DNA of 64,000 bases, from contig NC_053122.1 of the NCBI RefSeq assembly GCF_010015445.1, positions 35,787,513 through 35,851,512 on the forward strand, read 5' to 3'. The notes under the pieces are model-generated. The model was given only the letters and a program-made list of their open reading frames with translations. It made no database searches and was not told the DNA's origin. The position numbers were made by a program, and so were the translations under genes. Every line of letters begins with the position of its first letter. Position 1 is the stretch's first letter. Below are positions 11,901-22,760 of the stretch, one piece after another. Source of the DNA: Perca fluviatilis (taxonomy: Eukaryota > Chordata > Actinopteri > Perciformes > Percidae).

Positions 11901-14900
11901 ACAAAGATGTCTGTTGTGAACAGACCGAAGACATACACGCCTACAGAGAAACACACACACACAAACACACACACTTTAGCTGATTTACATTTATATACAC
12001 ATCGAAACATTTAAAAGCAGCATTTCCATAAAGTCTTACAGTCGCATAAAGTACACAAAGAATATTAGCAAAATGTACTTAAAGTATCAACAGTAAAAGT
12101 ATTCAGAGCAGAAAGATTTGACTGTTTAGTCAGTTGAGGTTGTACTCATTTGAACTACTTCAAATACTGTTGCCTAGTTACCAATCCATCTTATTCTATC
12201 CACAACTTTCCCGAACTTTGACCTTTCCAACGTCGCCACGGCAACGTAGAACAAGCCGGTAACGAACTTGCGGTTTACGTTAGCCTGTAGCTACTGCTAT
12301 CAGCTAAACGCTTGGTTGGATTATTGGGACTCAGGAGTAGACTCTTACAACAACGCCTCTAGCTATGTGGATATCGTTAACTATTTCCCCCCTTCAAGGG
12401 TGTTGATGGTGAGCCACCAAGAAATTATAAGAGCACAGAGGCTTACAACTATCTACACAGCAACAAAATTGGAAAAATACTGTGTTTATTTGCCTTAAGG
12501 CTGAGGTCAAGCCTAGTCAGAGCACCAACAAGCCCAAACTACTAGCTTGGGTAATGACGAGGCCCGTCAGTATCATCGAAACAGTCGGCTGTTCATGCAT
12601 TGCAGGGCTAGGGAAATCTTGTAGCCATGCAGCAGCTGTCATTTGGAAGGTAGGCGTTAGGGGTGGGGGAAAAAAATCGATACAGCATAGTATCGCAATA
12701 TTTTCTGTGGCAATACTGTATCGACAGATGCCAAGTATCTATCTTTTATTATATATGTGTTGGTCACTTTGTCTGCTTGATATTCTGATTTTGCAGCAAT
12801 AAACTTGAAGTGAGATGAACAAACAGAGAAATGTATCTTTTTAGATAAAACAGATGTTGACAAAGTTTCCTTTTGGAGACATAATTTGAAATTGGGAAAA
12901 ATTTGAAGTTGGAAAAAAGTTAATGAATTGCAATATATCGCAGAATATTGCAATATGTTTAAAATCGCAATAATATCGTATCGTGACATAAGTATTGTGA
13001 TGATATCGTATCGTAAGGCCTCTGCTGATTCCCACCCCTAGTAGACATAGGCTGTTAGAGCGATCTTGCTACACATTAAATCTGTATCTGTATTAATCTG
13101 TTAATTTATTGAAAACAATAAACATACCCCTTACAAAAATATATGCATTTACAGTTGTACAGTGCAGTTATACTGCAGTACAGTGCAGTACAATAACATA
13201 TCCGTGTCCAAAATATTGAATTATATATTATATATATATTATATATTGAATTTCTGCAGTACAGTACTGTAGTGTGCAATGCAGTTAATGTACAAACAGG
13301 TATTCAACAACAATATATAATTATGGCTGATTGAGGTCCAGAATGCAGTGGTTAGTGGAAAGACAGGGTTTGCATGTACTGACGCACAGCGGAGATGGAA
13401 TGAAGGGACATCCAAGAACTTTCAGCCCAAGCGTCTGAGCCAGATACATTTTAGGCACCACAAGGCAGAGGATAAGTATGAGGGAGAGAACTAGGGCAGT
13501 TGGCAGTCAACTCCCAAACACACCACAGTATCAGTCCCACAAAGACTTTAGAGAGAGAGTGGGCACATCTCAAACAAAACCTCTATTCCTTCTCAAGAAC
13601 ACGCTACTGGAAAAGTCTTACAATGCCACTCCATCAGCAGAACAACAGGGCAGTTCGAAAGAACAGGGAACCATCAATGATTTAACATTTCTGTCAAGTC
13701 GAAATCATGACAGTGATCTGAGTTGTGTGAAACGCCAGAAATTCTATCAGGCTTATGTTAATATGGATGGCAAACAAGCTGATACACTGGAACTTGAGAC
13801 GAGGGGTGCATCTGATATGTGGCACAGTTATAGGAAACTTAGAATTGCAGCCACTTCAGCAAAGAAGGTGCCTGTGCGTGCAGGCGCAAATAGTGAAAAG
13901 TTTTTGTGTGAGCACTTTTACCCCAGCTTTTGTGGTAACTATGCCACTGATTATGGGAAAGAAAAGGAAGAAACAGCTTGCAACCAATTGAAAGAACAGG
14001 GAATAAACATAACGCACACGGGCACAGTTGTATGTGGTGCAGAGCCATGATTATCAGCAAGTCTGGATGGAATCATCAACTCCTGTGAGCTCCTAGGGCC
14101 AGTTGTTCAAAACATTTAAGATGGATCAAAATTATCCAGATTTGGAAATCCCATTTTTTGCTATCCAGGATCAGGTAATCTGTCTTACTTTTATGCCAGT
14201 TTTTCAAAGCAACATTGGATTGGCTCACCCTTATCCAGATAGACAGTTTTGAGGATTACCAAATCCGGATTACCAGTGCTCTAAATGGGACAACATATCA
14301 AAATGTGGGCTACCAGATATGTAAAGAACAGGTATAAGAGCCAACTTTTTATTTTGAGACAAAACATAAAAATAACAAACATCCACTTCCATTCATAATT
14401 TATTTTATGACCCCTCATCTGAGCCACAACAAATAAAAACAACAACACAAACAAATACATTGTGGATATTCCGAAAACGTCTTTAATAAAAAAGGTTAAA
14501 AAGGCTACATTTTGATGGGGGACATGTTTTGTGCCTTATTTCAAAAATCTGTGATATACATGTCTATGGTTATAATGACAAAGCATCTCATTAAATGTTA
14601 TATAAAAAGGAACATATCTTGTGAGAAAGTGTTTTATCATACATCAATCACCTTCTCATAGAAAGGCTCGTAATTAGCTCCTGATGCTGGGAAACGCTGG
14701 ATTTGATGTTTTGGACTGAATAAGGATAAATATAAATAATAAAACAGAACTGCCTACATCCAAACCAGAGGAGGCCTCAGTAGGAGTTAGATATTTAGTG
14801 GCATGTGGCATGTGCTTCACCGTAAGAAGTAAAATATAACTTATAATGTTAAAATATAACAGTTTTTTACCGTAAGACGTAAAATACGACTTATAACATT

Positions 14901-17900
14901 AAAATATAACTTATAACGTAAGATTTCGTTAAAATACACGTGGCAAGGCTACGTCTTATCGCGAGGCTACGTGACACACAATTGACATATGGAAGTACTG
15001 AAGTACATGCCACTGGCACATGCCACACGCCACATGCCACTTAAAAATCTAAATCCCTCTTGGAGGCCTGCAGCCAGATCATATCACCACTGAAAGACAC
15101 TGACTGATAATTAAAAATTATATTAAGTATGAAGCACGCTTGATTTAACCACAAAAATATGAAATTGTGAATAATTGTGAAAATGACTGTCAGTACAGGT
15201 TTAAGTCATTTCAGCTCAATATTTGTAATTACATTACCGAGGAAACGGAAGGTCCTGCGCACCATAGGGTTCACGTAGCAACAGTCACCCATGACGACAA
15301 CCTTCTCCTGGTCGTATAGGATGTTGGAGTTGGAGTGCAGGTGGAAGATGACAAGCTCGACACCTGAAATCTGACAAACAGAATGAAAAAAGATTACTTT
15401 TGAAACAAAATACTTAAGATTGTTGAATTGTTGCACTGTAAGCCCGAACAGTACTACTGGCTTATAAAGACTGAGGTCACTACGGATAAAATCTCTTGCT
15501 GAGTTAATCCACCTTTAAACTATTAATGTCTATGAACTAATATGTATTTTTATTTTTGTGTGGCTCAGCATTTCTGAGTGAACACCGCTGGTTCACTCAC
15601 TATTTTTAAGTGTACTGTCGATCACGTGATATGACGTCATGACGCGGTATCGAGCATGAAACAACTTGTAAGTAAACCAAAACACTTCAAAACTACTTTG
15701 CTTGTTGTATAATTGTAGGAATAACATATTACACGTGATATTTGACTGTTAGACAAGGCTATTTTTAATAATAAGTTGCAAGCGCGCAGCTTCACGCCGA
15801 AAGCGCGATTACCGTCAGTCCGCCTGCTAGTGACAGATAATATCCTGTGTACTGTTAATGTCGTGGCACGGCAATAATATTAACGTTAGTCAATAACTCT
15901 TTTCAGCAAGCGATAGTCCTTCTGTTTTTGAGTGTGTTGCTGCTGTTTGTGTTAAGCGCCCTGCTCTGGTAAGTCAATGTGATGTTATTCCTACATGCAC
16001 CCAGCTATGACACCTGTTGACTTGGGTTGGTTAACTACAGATATTAGCCCTGTGGTTACAAACCTGGGAGTCAAGCTGGATGGTCGCTTAAAACTCGATG
16101 CTCAGATTGGTGCAGTGGTGAAGACCAGCTTTTTCCAGCTTAGGCAACTGGCTAAAGTGAAACCGGTTCTATCGTGACATGATTTTGAAATTTTAATTCA
16201 TGCCTTTATTACTACTCGTTTAGATTATTGCAATGCACTCTACACTGGCATTAGCAAATCTAATATGGCACGATTACAATTGGTTCAAAATGCAGCTGCT
16301 CGTCTTTTAACTGGAACTCGAAAATTTGATCATATCACACCTATCCTCCAATCTCTCCACTGGCTTCCTGTGCATTTTCGCACAGATTTTAAAATTCTTT
16401 TATTTGTTTTTAAATGTCTGCATGATTTGGCCCACAAGTATTTGTCCGATTTGATTGTACCCTATACCCCCTCTCGTTTGCTCCGGTCAGCGGACCAGGC
16501 ACTACTGGTCATCCCTAAGACCAAACGTAAATCCAGGGGTGATCGTGCGTTTGCGGTGGCAGCTCCGAGACTCTGGAATGAACTGCCTTTGCACATCAGA
16601 TTGACCGAGTCTCTTCCCGTTTTTAAATCTCGTCTTAAAACTCATTTATTTTCTTTGGCTTTTAACTCAGTTTGAGGGATGATTTTTGAGGCTGTTTTTC
16701 TTTTTAGAATTCTTTTGTATTGCTATTTTATTGTTCTATTGTGTCACTACTATATGTTATTGCTTATTGCGTTAGCTGTAACTTTTACTCAAACAAAGTT
16801 AGCTAAGGTTGTGGACATAATAGTTACCGAATGAACTTTGCAAGTTTTCATTAAACCTTTACAAACTTCTTTTCATTATAGGTTGAAGTGGAAGAAGTGC
16901 AGTGAGCATCCCCCAAAATCAAGGTTACTCAAATGTTAATTTAGGCTGTAACCTATTTTTCCCCATTTCTTTTATTTGGAGCCTAATTCATTAGCATATA
17001 AAGCTGGCCTTACACTAGCTATATCTTGAGCTAATATTTGTGAATAACAAGTTAGCCACCCTCTGAAGTGGAACAACACGGTTTCTTTCTTTCTCTTTTC
17101 TGCCACTCTTCACACATATTTCTATGCCAACATTTGAATATGTATCACATTCAAATGGAATAGCAAATGCCACTATTCACTGTGGGTAAGAACTATCACT
17201 TTGCATGTGACCATGTTGCTCAACAATGCATTTTAACGGAACATGTTGCATCACAAATGTGTTTTCTGTTTTCTGTTGTCTTTTTATATACGGTAATTAT
17301 TTTTTTGTGTTTTTGATTTTGTAGCTTTGTGCTGAGTTCCAACGCATCACAAACGTCAACCTACGGAACCAGTTCTATGCTGTGCTTGACCAACATGTGT
17401 GGCCTTGTATAGGCAGAAGGTGGCACGAACCGGAAAGATATCGGAGGCGCTGCGTGATATCTTAAAAATGTATTATCTCCAGGTGAGTTAAAGATGAACT
17501 TTGAGCTTCAGGTCCCACTGGACAGCAGGGCCTCAGGGTGTCATTGTCTGTCTAACACTTTGCCAAATGCCATGAAATTTGGTCAGCACATCCATACTGA
17601 AAGAAGAATGAAATCTGTTATCTTAATTTTTGCTTGTTCTTCCAGGAAGTGCACGATGTCAATATGAAGTGTACTGTAGCCCTTTGTGCTCTCCTGGTAT
17701 ACCTGCGTGAGGAGGACCCACAGTTCTTCACGAATACTTACTTAGAATGTAAGTATTCAGTATATCCACACAACTCTTAGTATCTTTAGCAGCCACCTAA
17801 CTATATCTAGTCACCCCTTAGTAAACCTTGTGTGTAGGTGTCATTGTAATGGTAAATGGACTGTACTTAGTGTGCACATGGATATGCAGGATGTGCATAT

Positions 17901-20900
17901 AAGCATACATACATATATGTAAAAGCCCTAACCTCATGTAATCCCAAACCTTAATCTCTCACAAAGCCCTGGCCTAATTTTACCCAGACCGGGAGAAGGC
18001 TAATCATTTGATTGACCTTTTGGCTTAACCTCTGATGAAATAACACACACACCCTCACTCTCTCTCTGTAAAAATTACTTAAAAATACCTTTTATGAGAT
18101 GCTGTACATTACATATCACAATACAGCACCTACCATACAATACCTACCTTCTACTATGTTTATTATTGAGGTCATATTGGGTGAAAATTATGTATTAGGG
18201 TGCATTATATTGAATGGGTTTCCTAATATGTTGTTCACTGCATTAACATACAAGAAAGGGGCAAAATATTAGGAAGATCACTCTATATATACCAATTTTT
18301 CTATAATTCACCCCACTATGCCGCCACAACCATGTATTACAACCTCAGTAATAAATATAAAGTAGAATGATCACCTTTCTGACAATGTCAACAAAAAGTG
18401 AAAATGTATATAATTCATAAATTTGGCGGATTATGTCTTGCCCACCAAATCTAACGTAGTTGCTGTTGTTTATACTTATCGGTTGTACACCAACTTGATG
18501 CTCTGAATCCTAAAATGATGTGAGATGTGCCTTTTTGATATTTTGTGTTGATAGGTTTTTACAGACAGGATAGATTTCGATAGATGTCTTGATTTCGTGT
18601 TTTGATAAGTTTATTTTTTATTTATTTACTTTTTTTAAAATATTTTTTTGTTAGCTGTTACTAATGCTGTTTTAAGAAATCAGGCCATACTTTTTATATT
18701 AAGCACTTTAAGATGCTCAGTTCCTGATTATCTTGTTCCTGTTTGATATGTAGAGATACACATGTTCACACACAATCAGTCTCACACACACACACACACA
18801 CACACACGTCGCACACACGTCCCTCGCGGCCGTCTCCCGGCGTGTGAGGCGTCCTCCCCCGCGGCCGTGTCCCCTGCGGCTGTGTCACGGGGTTTCTGAC
18901 GTTTGCTTTCTCCGTATAGACCATTTCATGCTGGCCACCACGAAAAAAAACGACAAAAACGTCACCGTGAACATGAATCAATAGATTAAAAATAACGTGA
19001 CCATTTCAAGAACTGCCGTGAAACCATGTTGTGTATTTTGCCTTCACGGCAACAATTGCTAAACACACTGCAAACTCACGGCCCCCTCTTCCCTATGTAC
19101 AGTCCCCCTCTCTTGGCTTAAAATAACTCACCGTTGTCGGCTACGGCTGCTGAACAGGCTAACGTTACATGCTGTAAACAGCCGTGGCCCGCTTGCCTGG
19201 TCCTCCGGTAACGTTAGCAGGGTTAGCATGGCGCCGTTAGCCAGGACCAGTCGTGATCACTTTACTGACTATGTCTCAATTGTTTTTGCGAGTAACCAAC
19301 TCGGGTACTCTAGCTATATAATTCAATGTGAGTACACAAATGTTGAAATTACATAAAATGCCCGTCCCTTGTAGCCGTGATAAATTAGCCTGAAGCTAAT
19401 GCTTAGCCTACCTGTTCAGGAGGAAATTAGCCAACTCCGCGCCCCTCTAACCTGTCTCCATCTTTCAAATACATCTCCAATATTTACCAGGGGTTTGTTA
19501 CGTCTCTGGTCACACAACTGTTAGAAACATGCCGTTTTATTTTAGGTCGGGTAGAATCTATCTCCGTTGATCCTGTTTGTTTGCTGCTTTCATGGCTGTA
19601 CTAACGTTACAGCTGTAGCGTGCTGGGTTTTCGCGGCCTGGCCGCAAACAGAACAAACAGAAATTACGTCACGGAACATACATTTTTTCAGCCTTAGGGC
19701 CAAATTATCCATTTACACATTCCTCTAGGACAAATGTGGGCCTCACTAACTCACAGCCTGAGTTTGTACTGAACATTTTGATATATGATACATAGGATCA
19801 CGATACTTGCAAGTACCTTTAAAAGTATAATTTGCAAAAATCCGACAAAACACCCTGAGACCTCAGAGGGTTTTAATATAGTTAGATTAGATTAGATTCA
19901 ACTTTATTGTCATTGTGCAGTGTACAAGTACAAAGACAGCAAAATGCAGTTTGCGTCCAACCCGAAGTGCAAAAAAAAAGCAGAAAGGTGCAATGTGATA
20001 TACAAAGTAAAGACAGGTGGTGCATAGGCAGGACAATAAATATATTGCAGTGTAATAAGAGCAGAATAATTTTAATAAAATCCATAGTTATAGAATGCCT
20101 TTACAAGTATGTGAAAATAAAAAATTAAAATTGCATTTTCATTTCAATTTTAACTCAAACACACATACATTTGTCAAAAAGTATAATGCTATTGTGGAAT
20201 TACTATTCATATTTAAGTTGAAGTCCCCTATAGGCTTCCATGTAATGAAGGCATAAGTTGAAATGTTGGCTTTAATGTAGCAGGTTAGTGTTTAGAGTTG
20301 AATAAATGTGAAAGTCTCTCCTGTCCTTACCCTTAAACAAATGTAATTTAATTTTCTATTGTAATTATTTATTTTAAAAATAGTCAATTGAATCATTACT
20401 TTTGAATCTTTTTTATGATTATACAGTATACCTGATGTTATTCGCAGATTTATTCTCTGCATTCACACTGAATTATCTGTATTCAATATCAGACTGCTGT
20501 TTAGACATTTGACAGTTTTCTATTCCTGTTCTATGTTAACCTATTACAGTTTTTGGGCCTCTAGTTATTTTAACATAACATCAGATTTTCAATCAGTAAT
20601 TGTTTAGGAAAAGTCAGTCACACATTTTAAGGAGCCATTCTCATTGCTAACATTAGTTTTAGAAATAAATTATAATACATACTGTATGTGTAGATGTTGA
20701 CGCAAAGCAATGTGATATTAACACATTTTCATAACGTGTCATTCATAAAGATTCTCCTGGATCGAAACCCCACATTAGCTCTGTGTCCCATCTTGGCCAC
20801 CCCAATAAAAAAGTCCTGGATACGCCACTGATTAGCAGTGTATTTCAATTTATCTTTAATGAAAGAGAACGAGCATGGATGTGGTAAATGTAAAAAAAAA

Positions 20901-21192
20901 AGGTAAGACTGTGTTCCTCTCTCTAGCCCTCTTGTGTCTGTTCATTGTGTTTAAATGACATTAGACTTACCAGTACAACAGGCAGTCCAGCCAGCACAGA
21001 GTACAGGATCACTGGCTGTACCCGACTGTCCTGTTCAGGTCCAGGATCTGGTTTAGTTAAAGCCGGGTCTCTGCAGATGAAGCCCTGCTGTGCCGGACTG
21101 AAAGTGTCAGTAAACTCGCAGTAGTAAAGCAGCATCACTGTAGCTGACAAAATCACCACCTGGAAGTACAGCATGGTGAGTTCAGGCTCCAA
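5801..21192 (-). CDS. plppr5: PLPPR5-like phospholipid phosphatase-related protein (five exons, C-terminus missing)
   Basis: Exons 21192-20971, 15370-15238, 11940-11690, 11611-11435 and 5920-5801 join in phase (222+133+251+177+120 nt) into 301 codons. Human PLPPR5 is a little over 310 residues. The protein starts MEPELTMLYFQVVIL, a first membrane segment, and has further hydrophobic segments as expected of the six-pass LPP fold. PLPPR proteins sit in the neuronal plasma membrane and promote filopodia and neurite growth. They resemble lipid phosphate phosphatases but lack key catalytic residues. Here the second phosphatase motif reads FPSKEA where active enzymes have PSGH, while the third motif keeps NRVAEYRNHWSD. 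The motif RARKTFPSKEAALS and the start are closest to PLPPR5 among the PLPPR types I can recall. Introns are full of transposons. A final coding exon beyond 5801 is expected but was not found, so the 3' end is open. The a or b teleost paralogue cannot be told. Confidence 0.88.
6578..6693. repeat. Foldback hairpin with GC-rich loop
   Basis: Arms of about 43 bases (ggttaatgcccgacgaggtg... paired with ...cacctcgaagggcattaacc) are identical except for a 2-base difference. They flank a loop of about 26 bases that contains gcgcggccgcgg. This looks like a short foldback MITE. It lies in PLPPR5-like intron 4. Confidence 0.8.
7391..8186. mobile_element. hAT element (inner), nested in the outer hAT
   Basis: Ends CAGGGTGCGAACTACGG and, inverted, CAGTGTTCGAACTATACC. 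Flanked by the perfect 8-bp duplication CAGACAAC at 7383-7390 and 8187-8194. Removing it rejoins the decayed coding region of the outer element. At 7822-7950 it carries a reading frame beginning MAKRKQGSLINFGFTKK, like the N-terminus of hAT transposases with a TTF-type zinc finger. The rest of the transposase is absent. Confidence 0.9.
7822..7953 (+). pseudogene. hAT transposase N-terminal fragment
   Basis: Starts at an ATG with MAKRKQGSLINFGFTKKLCS and ends in a stop after about 43 codons. Basic N-termini of this form with a -FGF- motif are typical of a fish hAT transposase group. No DDE or dimerisation region follows, so this is a relic within the inner hAT. Confidence 0.5.
8745..9374. other. 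plppr5-like intron 4 segment
   Basis: AT-rich intron with gctagcgctaa and taggctaggctagcc style simple sequence. No gene or repeat family recognised. Confidence 0.5.
9375..10165 (-). pseudogene. Crypton-type tyrosine recombinase remnant (two exons)
   Basis: Exon 10165-9748 (acceptor TTTTTTAG, donor GAAGAG/GTAATTA) and exon 9659-9375 (acceptor TTTCAG) flank an 88-bp intron. The reading includes KVWFDIQLCLAQRGREANRE, KNHKDPNDPDKENFGGFM, CPVKCFKAYVSKCPSDAKAF and, after one frameshift near 9822, GVHYLGDMLKKISEE. The second exon reads RLSDAGLEIRQIMS, then HRCESSLRAYWAPS. These match the catalytic half of Crypton recombinases of fish genomes, which integrate by a tyrosine recombinase mechanism. 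The stretch that normally carries the H-x-L-R catalytic arginine between VYT and RLSDAG is missing, so the protein would be inactive. The N-terminal part is not visible here. Confidence 0.75.
10190..10216. repeat. TATC microsatellite
   Basis: Six to seven TATC units. Confidence 0.9.
10350..10440. repeat. hAT terminal fragment (catacctgcc family)
   Basis: gcatacctgccaacactccc followed by tttctcccattttttagccc resembles the end of the hAT family whose fuller copy lies at 29914-30922. It is truncated and no partner end was found. Confidence 0.4.
10647..11154. mobile_element. PIF/Harbinger MITE, copy A
   Basis: Inverted ends CCCCCAATTTCCACCGG and CCGGTGTAAATTAGGAG are flanked by TAA at 10644-10646 and 11155-11157, the 3-bp TWA duplication of PIF/Harbinger. 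Sub-terminal tggctgcggaacggctgcgg motifs recur in both arms. A related copy with a TTA duplication is at 24860-25440. No coding capacity. Confidence 0.8.
11435..11611 (-). CDS. plppr5: plppr5-like exon 4
   Basis: Acceptor CTTTTCCAG, donor CTG/GTCAGT, 59 codons in phase 0. Encodes two membrane segments and the loop NRVAEYRNHWSDVIAGQ, the third LPP-type motif with its Arg, His and Asp retained. PLPPR5 usually has FLVG after DVIAG; here it is QAIGG. Confidence 0.9.
11690..11940 (-). CDS. plppr5: plppr5-like exon 3
   Basis: Acceptor TCTCTGTAG, donor GGCA/GTGAGT. Reads GVYVFGLFTTDIFVNAGQLV, then PNYTALGC and RARKTFPSKEAALS. The catalytic PSGH of true lipid phosphate phosphatases is PSKE, as in other PLPPR proteins. 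Cys pairs around PNYTALGC and SDACTG are the conserved extracellular cysteines. Confidence 0.92.
11941..12657. other. plppr5-like intron 3 segment
   Basis: A short (CA) tract at about 11950-11980 next to the acceptor; otherwise unremarkable intron. Confidence 0.5.
12658..13040. mobile_element. hAT MITE (TAGGGGTGGG ends)
   Basis: Ends TAGGGGTGGG and CCCACCCCTA are inverted. Flanks gtaggcgt and gtagacat agree at 6 of 8 bases, fitting a decayed hAT duplication. Sub-terminal atcgatacagcatagtatcg and gatatcgtatcg motifs recur. Non-coding. Confidence 0.7.
13330..14101 (+). pseudogene. SWIM/YqaJ-type nuclease gene fragment
   Basis: The first part reads WNEGTSKNFQPKRLSQIHFR, which resembles a SWIM-type zinc-finger region. 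After frame changes the reading continues AYVNMDGKQADTLELETRGA, RKLRIAATSAKKVPVRAG and YGKEKEETACNQLKEQGINI, then THTGTVVCGAEP, a stop at 14047 and LSASLDGIINSCELLGP. This order matches the YqaJ exonuclease domain proteins carried by some fish DNA transposons; YqaJ is a lambda-exonuclease-like fold. The 190-codon open stretch is 13478-14050. The in-frame stop and missing C-terminus show it is dead. It is on the plus strand inside an intron of the minus-strand PLPPR5-like gene. Confidence 0.65.
14102..15237. other. plppr5-like intron 2 segment with an imperfect inverted repeat
   Basis: About 14120-14330 carries a MITE-like end (ccagttgttcaaaac, repeated as ccagtttttcaaagc). Positions 14766-15070 form an imperfect inverted repeat: ggaggcctcagtagg and agtggcatgtggcatgtgc pair with gcacatgccacacgccac and ggaggcct, around a centre of repeated aaaatataacttataa. 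No gene. Confidence 0.5.
15238..15370 (-). CDS. plppr5: plppr5-like exon 2
   Basis: Acceptor TTTGTCAG, donor CTCG/GTAATG. Reads ISGVELVIFHLHSNSN, then QEKVVVMGDCCYVNPMVRRT and FRFL, equivalent to the ...EKTILTGDCCYINPLVRRT segment of PLPPR5. Ends in phase 1, completed as Gly by exon 3. Confidence 0.9.
15371..15994. other. plppr5-like intron 1 segment
   Basis: No repeat family or gene recognised. Confidence 0.45.
15995..16676 (+). pseudogene. LINE L2 fragment (reverse transcriptase C-terminal part)
   Basis: Two blocks split by a stop at 16175. The first reads NLGVKLDGRLKLDAQIGAVV. The second includes RLQLVQNAAARLLTGTRKFD, HITPILQSLHWLPVHFR, RAFAVAAPRLWNELPLHIRL and FKSRLKTHLFSLAF. This is the classic C-terminal end of L2-type LINE ORF2. 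The element is 5'-truncated as most LINE copies are. A longer L2 copy is at 52240-53770. Confidence 0.9.
16677..17324. other. LINE tail and plain intron
   Basis: AT-rich sequence beyond the L2 stop; no further feature. Confidence 0.4.
17325..17748 (+). pseudogene. Unrecognised spliced coding fragment (two exon-like blocks)
   Basis: Block 17325-17482 follows TTTTGTAG and ends CCAG/GTGAGT. Block 17646-17748 follows TTCTTCCAG and ends AAT/GTAAGT. The first reads LCAEFQRITNVNLRNQFYAV, then LDQHVWPCI, and after one frameshift KVARTGKISEALRDILKMYY. The second reads EVHDVNMKCTVALCALLVYL, then REEDPQFFTNTYLE. Codon-like composition, proper splice signals on both sides and an in-phase join argue for a real coding relic. 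I do not recognise the family. It is antisense to and within intron 1 of the PLPPR5-like gene, so it probably arrived as mobile or duplicated DNA. Confidence 0.45.
17749..18781. other. plppr5-like intron 1 segment
   Basis: AT-rich; no gene, no clear inverted repeat. Confidence 0.4.
18782..18810. repeat. CA microsatellite
   Basis: About 13 CA units, followed by a short GC-rich patch (18825-18895) with repeated cgcggccgt. Confidence 0.9.
18811..19876. other. plppr5-like intron 1 segment
   Basis: Contains a gccgtgaaacc/ttcacggcaac inverted motif near 19010-19050 that may be a MITE end, and repeated taacgtta words. No gene supported. Confidence 0.4.
19877..20130 (-). repeat. LINE 3' tail fragment
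   Basis: agattagattagattcaactttattgtcattgtgcagtgtacaagtac is the familiar reversed 3' end of a teleost LINE, with the (TAGAT) run as its terminal microsatellite. No coding part. Confidence 0.5.
20131..20970. other. plppr5-like intron 1, exon-proximal
   Basis: AT-rich intron. ctggatacgccactgat near 20815 looks like the end of a decayed mobile element. Confidence 0.4.
20971..21192 (-). CDS. plppr5: plppr5-like exon 1 (start codon)
   Basis: ATG at 21192-21190, 74 codons, donor CTG/GTAAGT. MEPELTMLYFQVVILSATVM then CEFTDTFSPAQQGFICRD and KPDPGPEQDSRVQPV match the first membrane helix and loop of PLPPR5. This ATG is chosen because PLPPR5 also has a very short leader before MLYFQ. Confidence 0.92.
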
Positions 21193-22760
21193 CAGTCAGA
21201 TTCAACAAGCTCCTGGGCACTGTTACCGCTGGGATTACTGCTGTTCTTTTAAATCCAATTTTGCCAATTTCTGGTTTGTGTCACCATGGTGAATAATCCA
21301 GTTTTACTCATTCCTTCTTACTGTCCCCCACCATAATGCATTATAATCCAGTGTTGTAACAACTGTGATGTAAAATCCATCTGAACAATTCGACAAAGAA
21401 TACTCCACAGCAAATATCAATCCGCAGATGACAATGACATACTGAAGATGATGCTGATTAAGCCTCTCCGAGACTGAGAAAATTACTCTTCTTTACGTTT
21501 TGTTTTTGCGAGCGAGAGGGGAAACCTTGTCCTTCCGCTGCTGTGAATTCCCTGAATCATCTGACTGCAGTGAACCAGTGAATCCATTCTATTTCACTGA
21601 ACAATCTCTAAAGAGCAGCTTGCAGTGTACTGCAAGACACGCACTCACATCAGCACTTAGCAGAAGCCGTGAATTAGAGAAAGTGGAGGGTAGACAGAAT
21701 GAGTTTGTAGACTGACTTTACAGGTTGAAAAAATTGTGGCATAAAAAGCATTAAAAACATTTTGACCTAGTTGTACATTATTAAAGCTGCGTTGTGGCTT
21801 TTTCAGCAAACAGTTACAGAAGATATAAAGCAACGTCATCATTCATTTAGAGTCATGCCTGTGTCCACCAGGGCTGTTAAAACGAAGTCTAGGAGTCAAA
21901 TGCATTTCAAAATACTAATTGAATGCTGAAAGTACTATTTTAATGTTTATATTTTATAGATGTGTTGGCTAACATTAGCTATAACTTGTTAGATAATGTT
22001 TCATTACAGGATTCCCTGTATGTCGCTGTGTGCTGTTGGTTCAAAATGAATGTAAACAAAGCGGCGACTCAAGTCGATCAGGTTACATCTGTAGGAGCAG
22101 TATTTTAAAGTAGCCCGCAAATGGTCAAAATTCTCCATAATTTTTGCATTCATTTAATATAGCTAATGTCTTGTTGGGTTTAACGTATGGTTTCAAGAGG
22201 CTTTTTTGTAAGTCTGGACATGATACATATGCCTACCAAATTTCATACATCTAGGTGAGACGAACTACAGGGGCTACTTCTTTGATATTTCGTAGGGGGC
22301 GATATTGAGCCAATTTCCCACACCCAAGCCTAACGCCACCTACACACTGGCACTTGAAATCAGCTCCGATACGGCTGCAAAACGACCGGAAGTCATTAAT
22401 TTCCTATGGAGATTCGCAGACCGCATGCGAATGGGTCCGAACGAGTGCAGTGCGAAAAAAATTGTGTCCGTTGGTCATCCGGATGCGTTTACTCTTGCGA
22501 CAGGCAACGGACGGTTCCTATCCGACAATCCGAGCGGAAGTTAGTGTTGCTATGGTACTGATAAAGAAATCGGAAATCTTATCTTTTAATAAAATAAATA
22601 ATGATTTCATAACGATCATGTCATGTAATTTTTTATGATTTCCTAATGTTATTAGGGCAGTTAATACAATTTAAATGTATAATTATACTAGTGGCCATTT
22701 CCCTCCTACATACCTGCAAACGTGCTAAAACGATACTTTTTTAAATAAGTATATATATAT
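21193..22760. other. Upstream of plppr5-like gene; MITE-like patch
   Basis: The promoter and 5' UTR of the PLPPR5-like gene should lie here but no convincing TATA or CpG island is visible. At 22325-22545 there is a patch (ctacacactggcacttgaaatc..., tccgatacggctgc) like a fish Harbinger MITE without clear ends. Confidence 0.4.

Noticed and set aside
13478..14101. Bacterial or phage contamination because of a YqaJ domain
   Set aside because: The piece has fish-type flanking sequence and lies in a vertebrate intron; YqaJ genes are known passengers of eukaryotic transposons.
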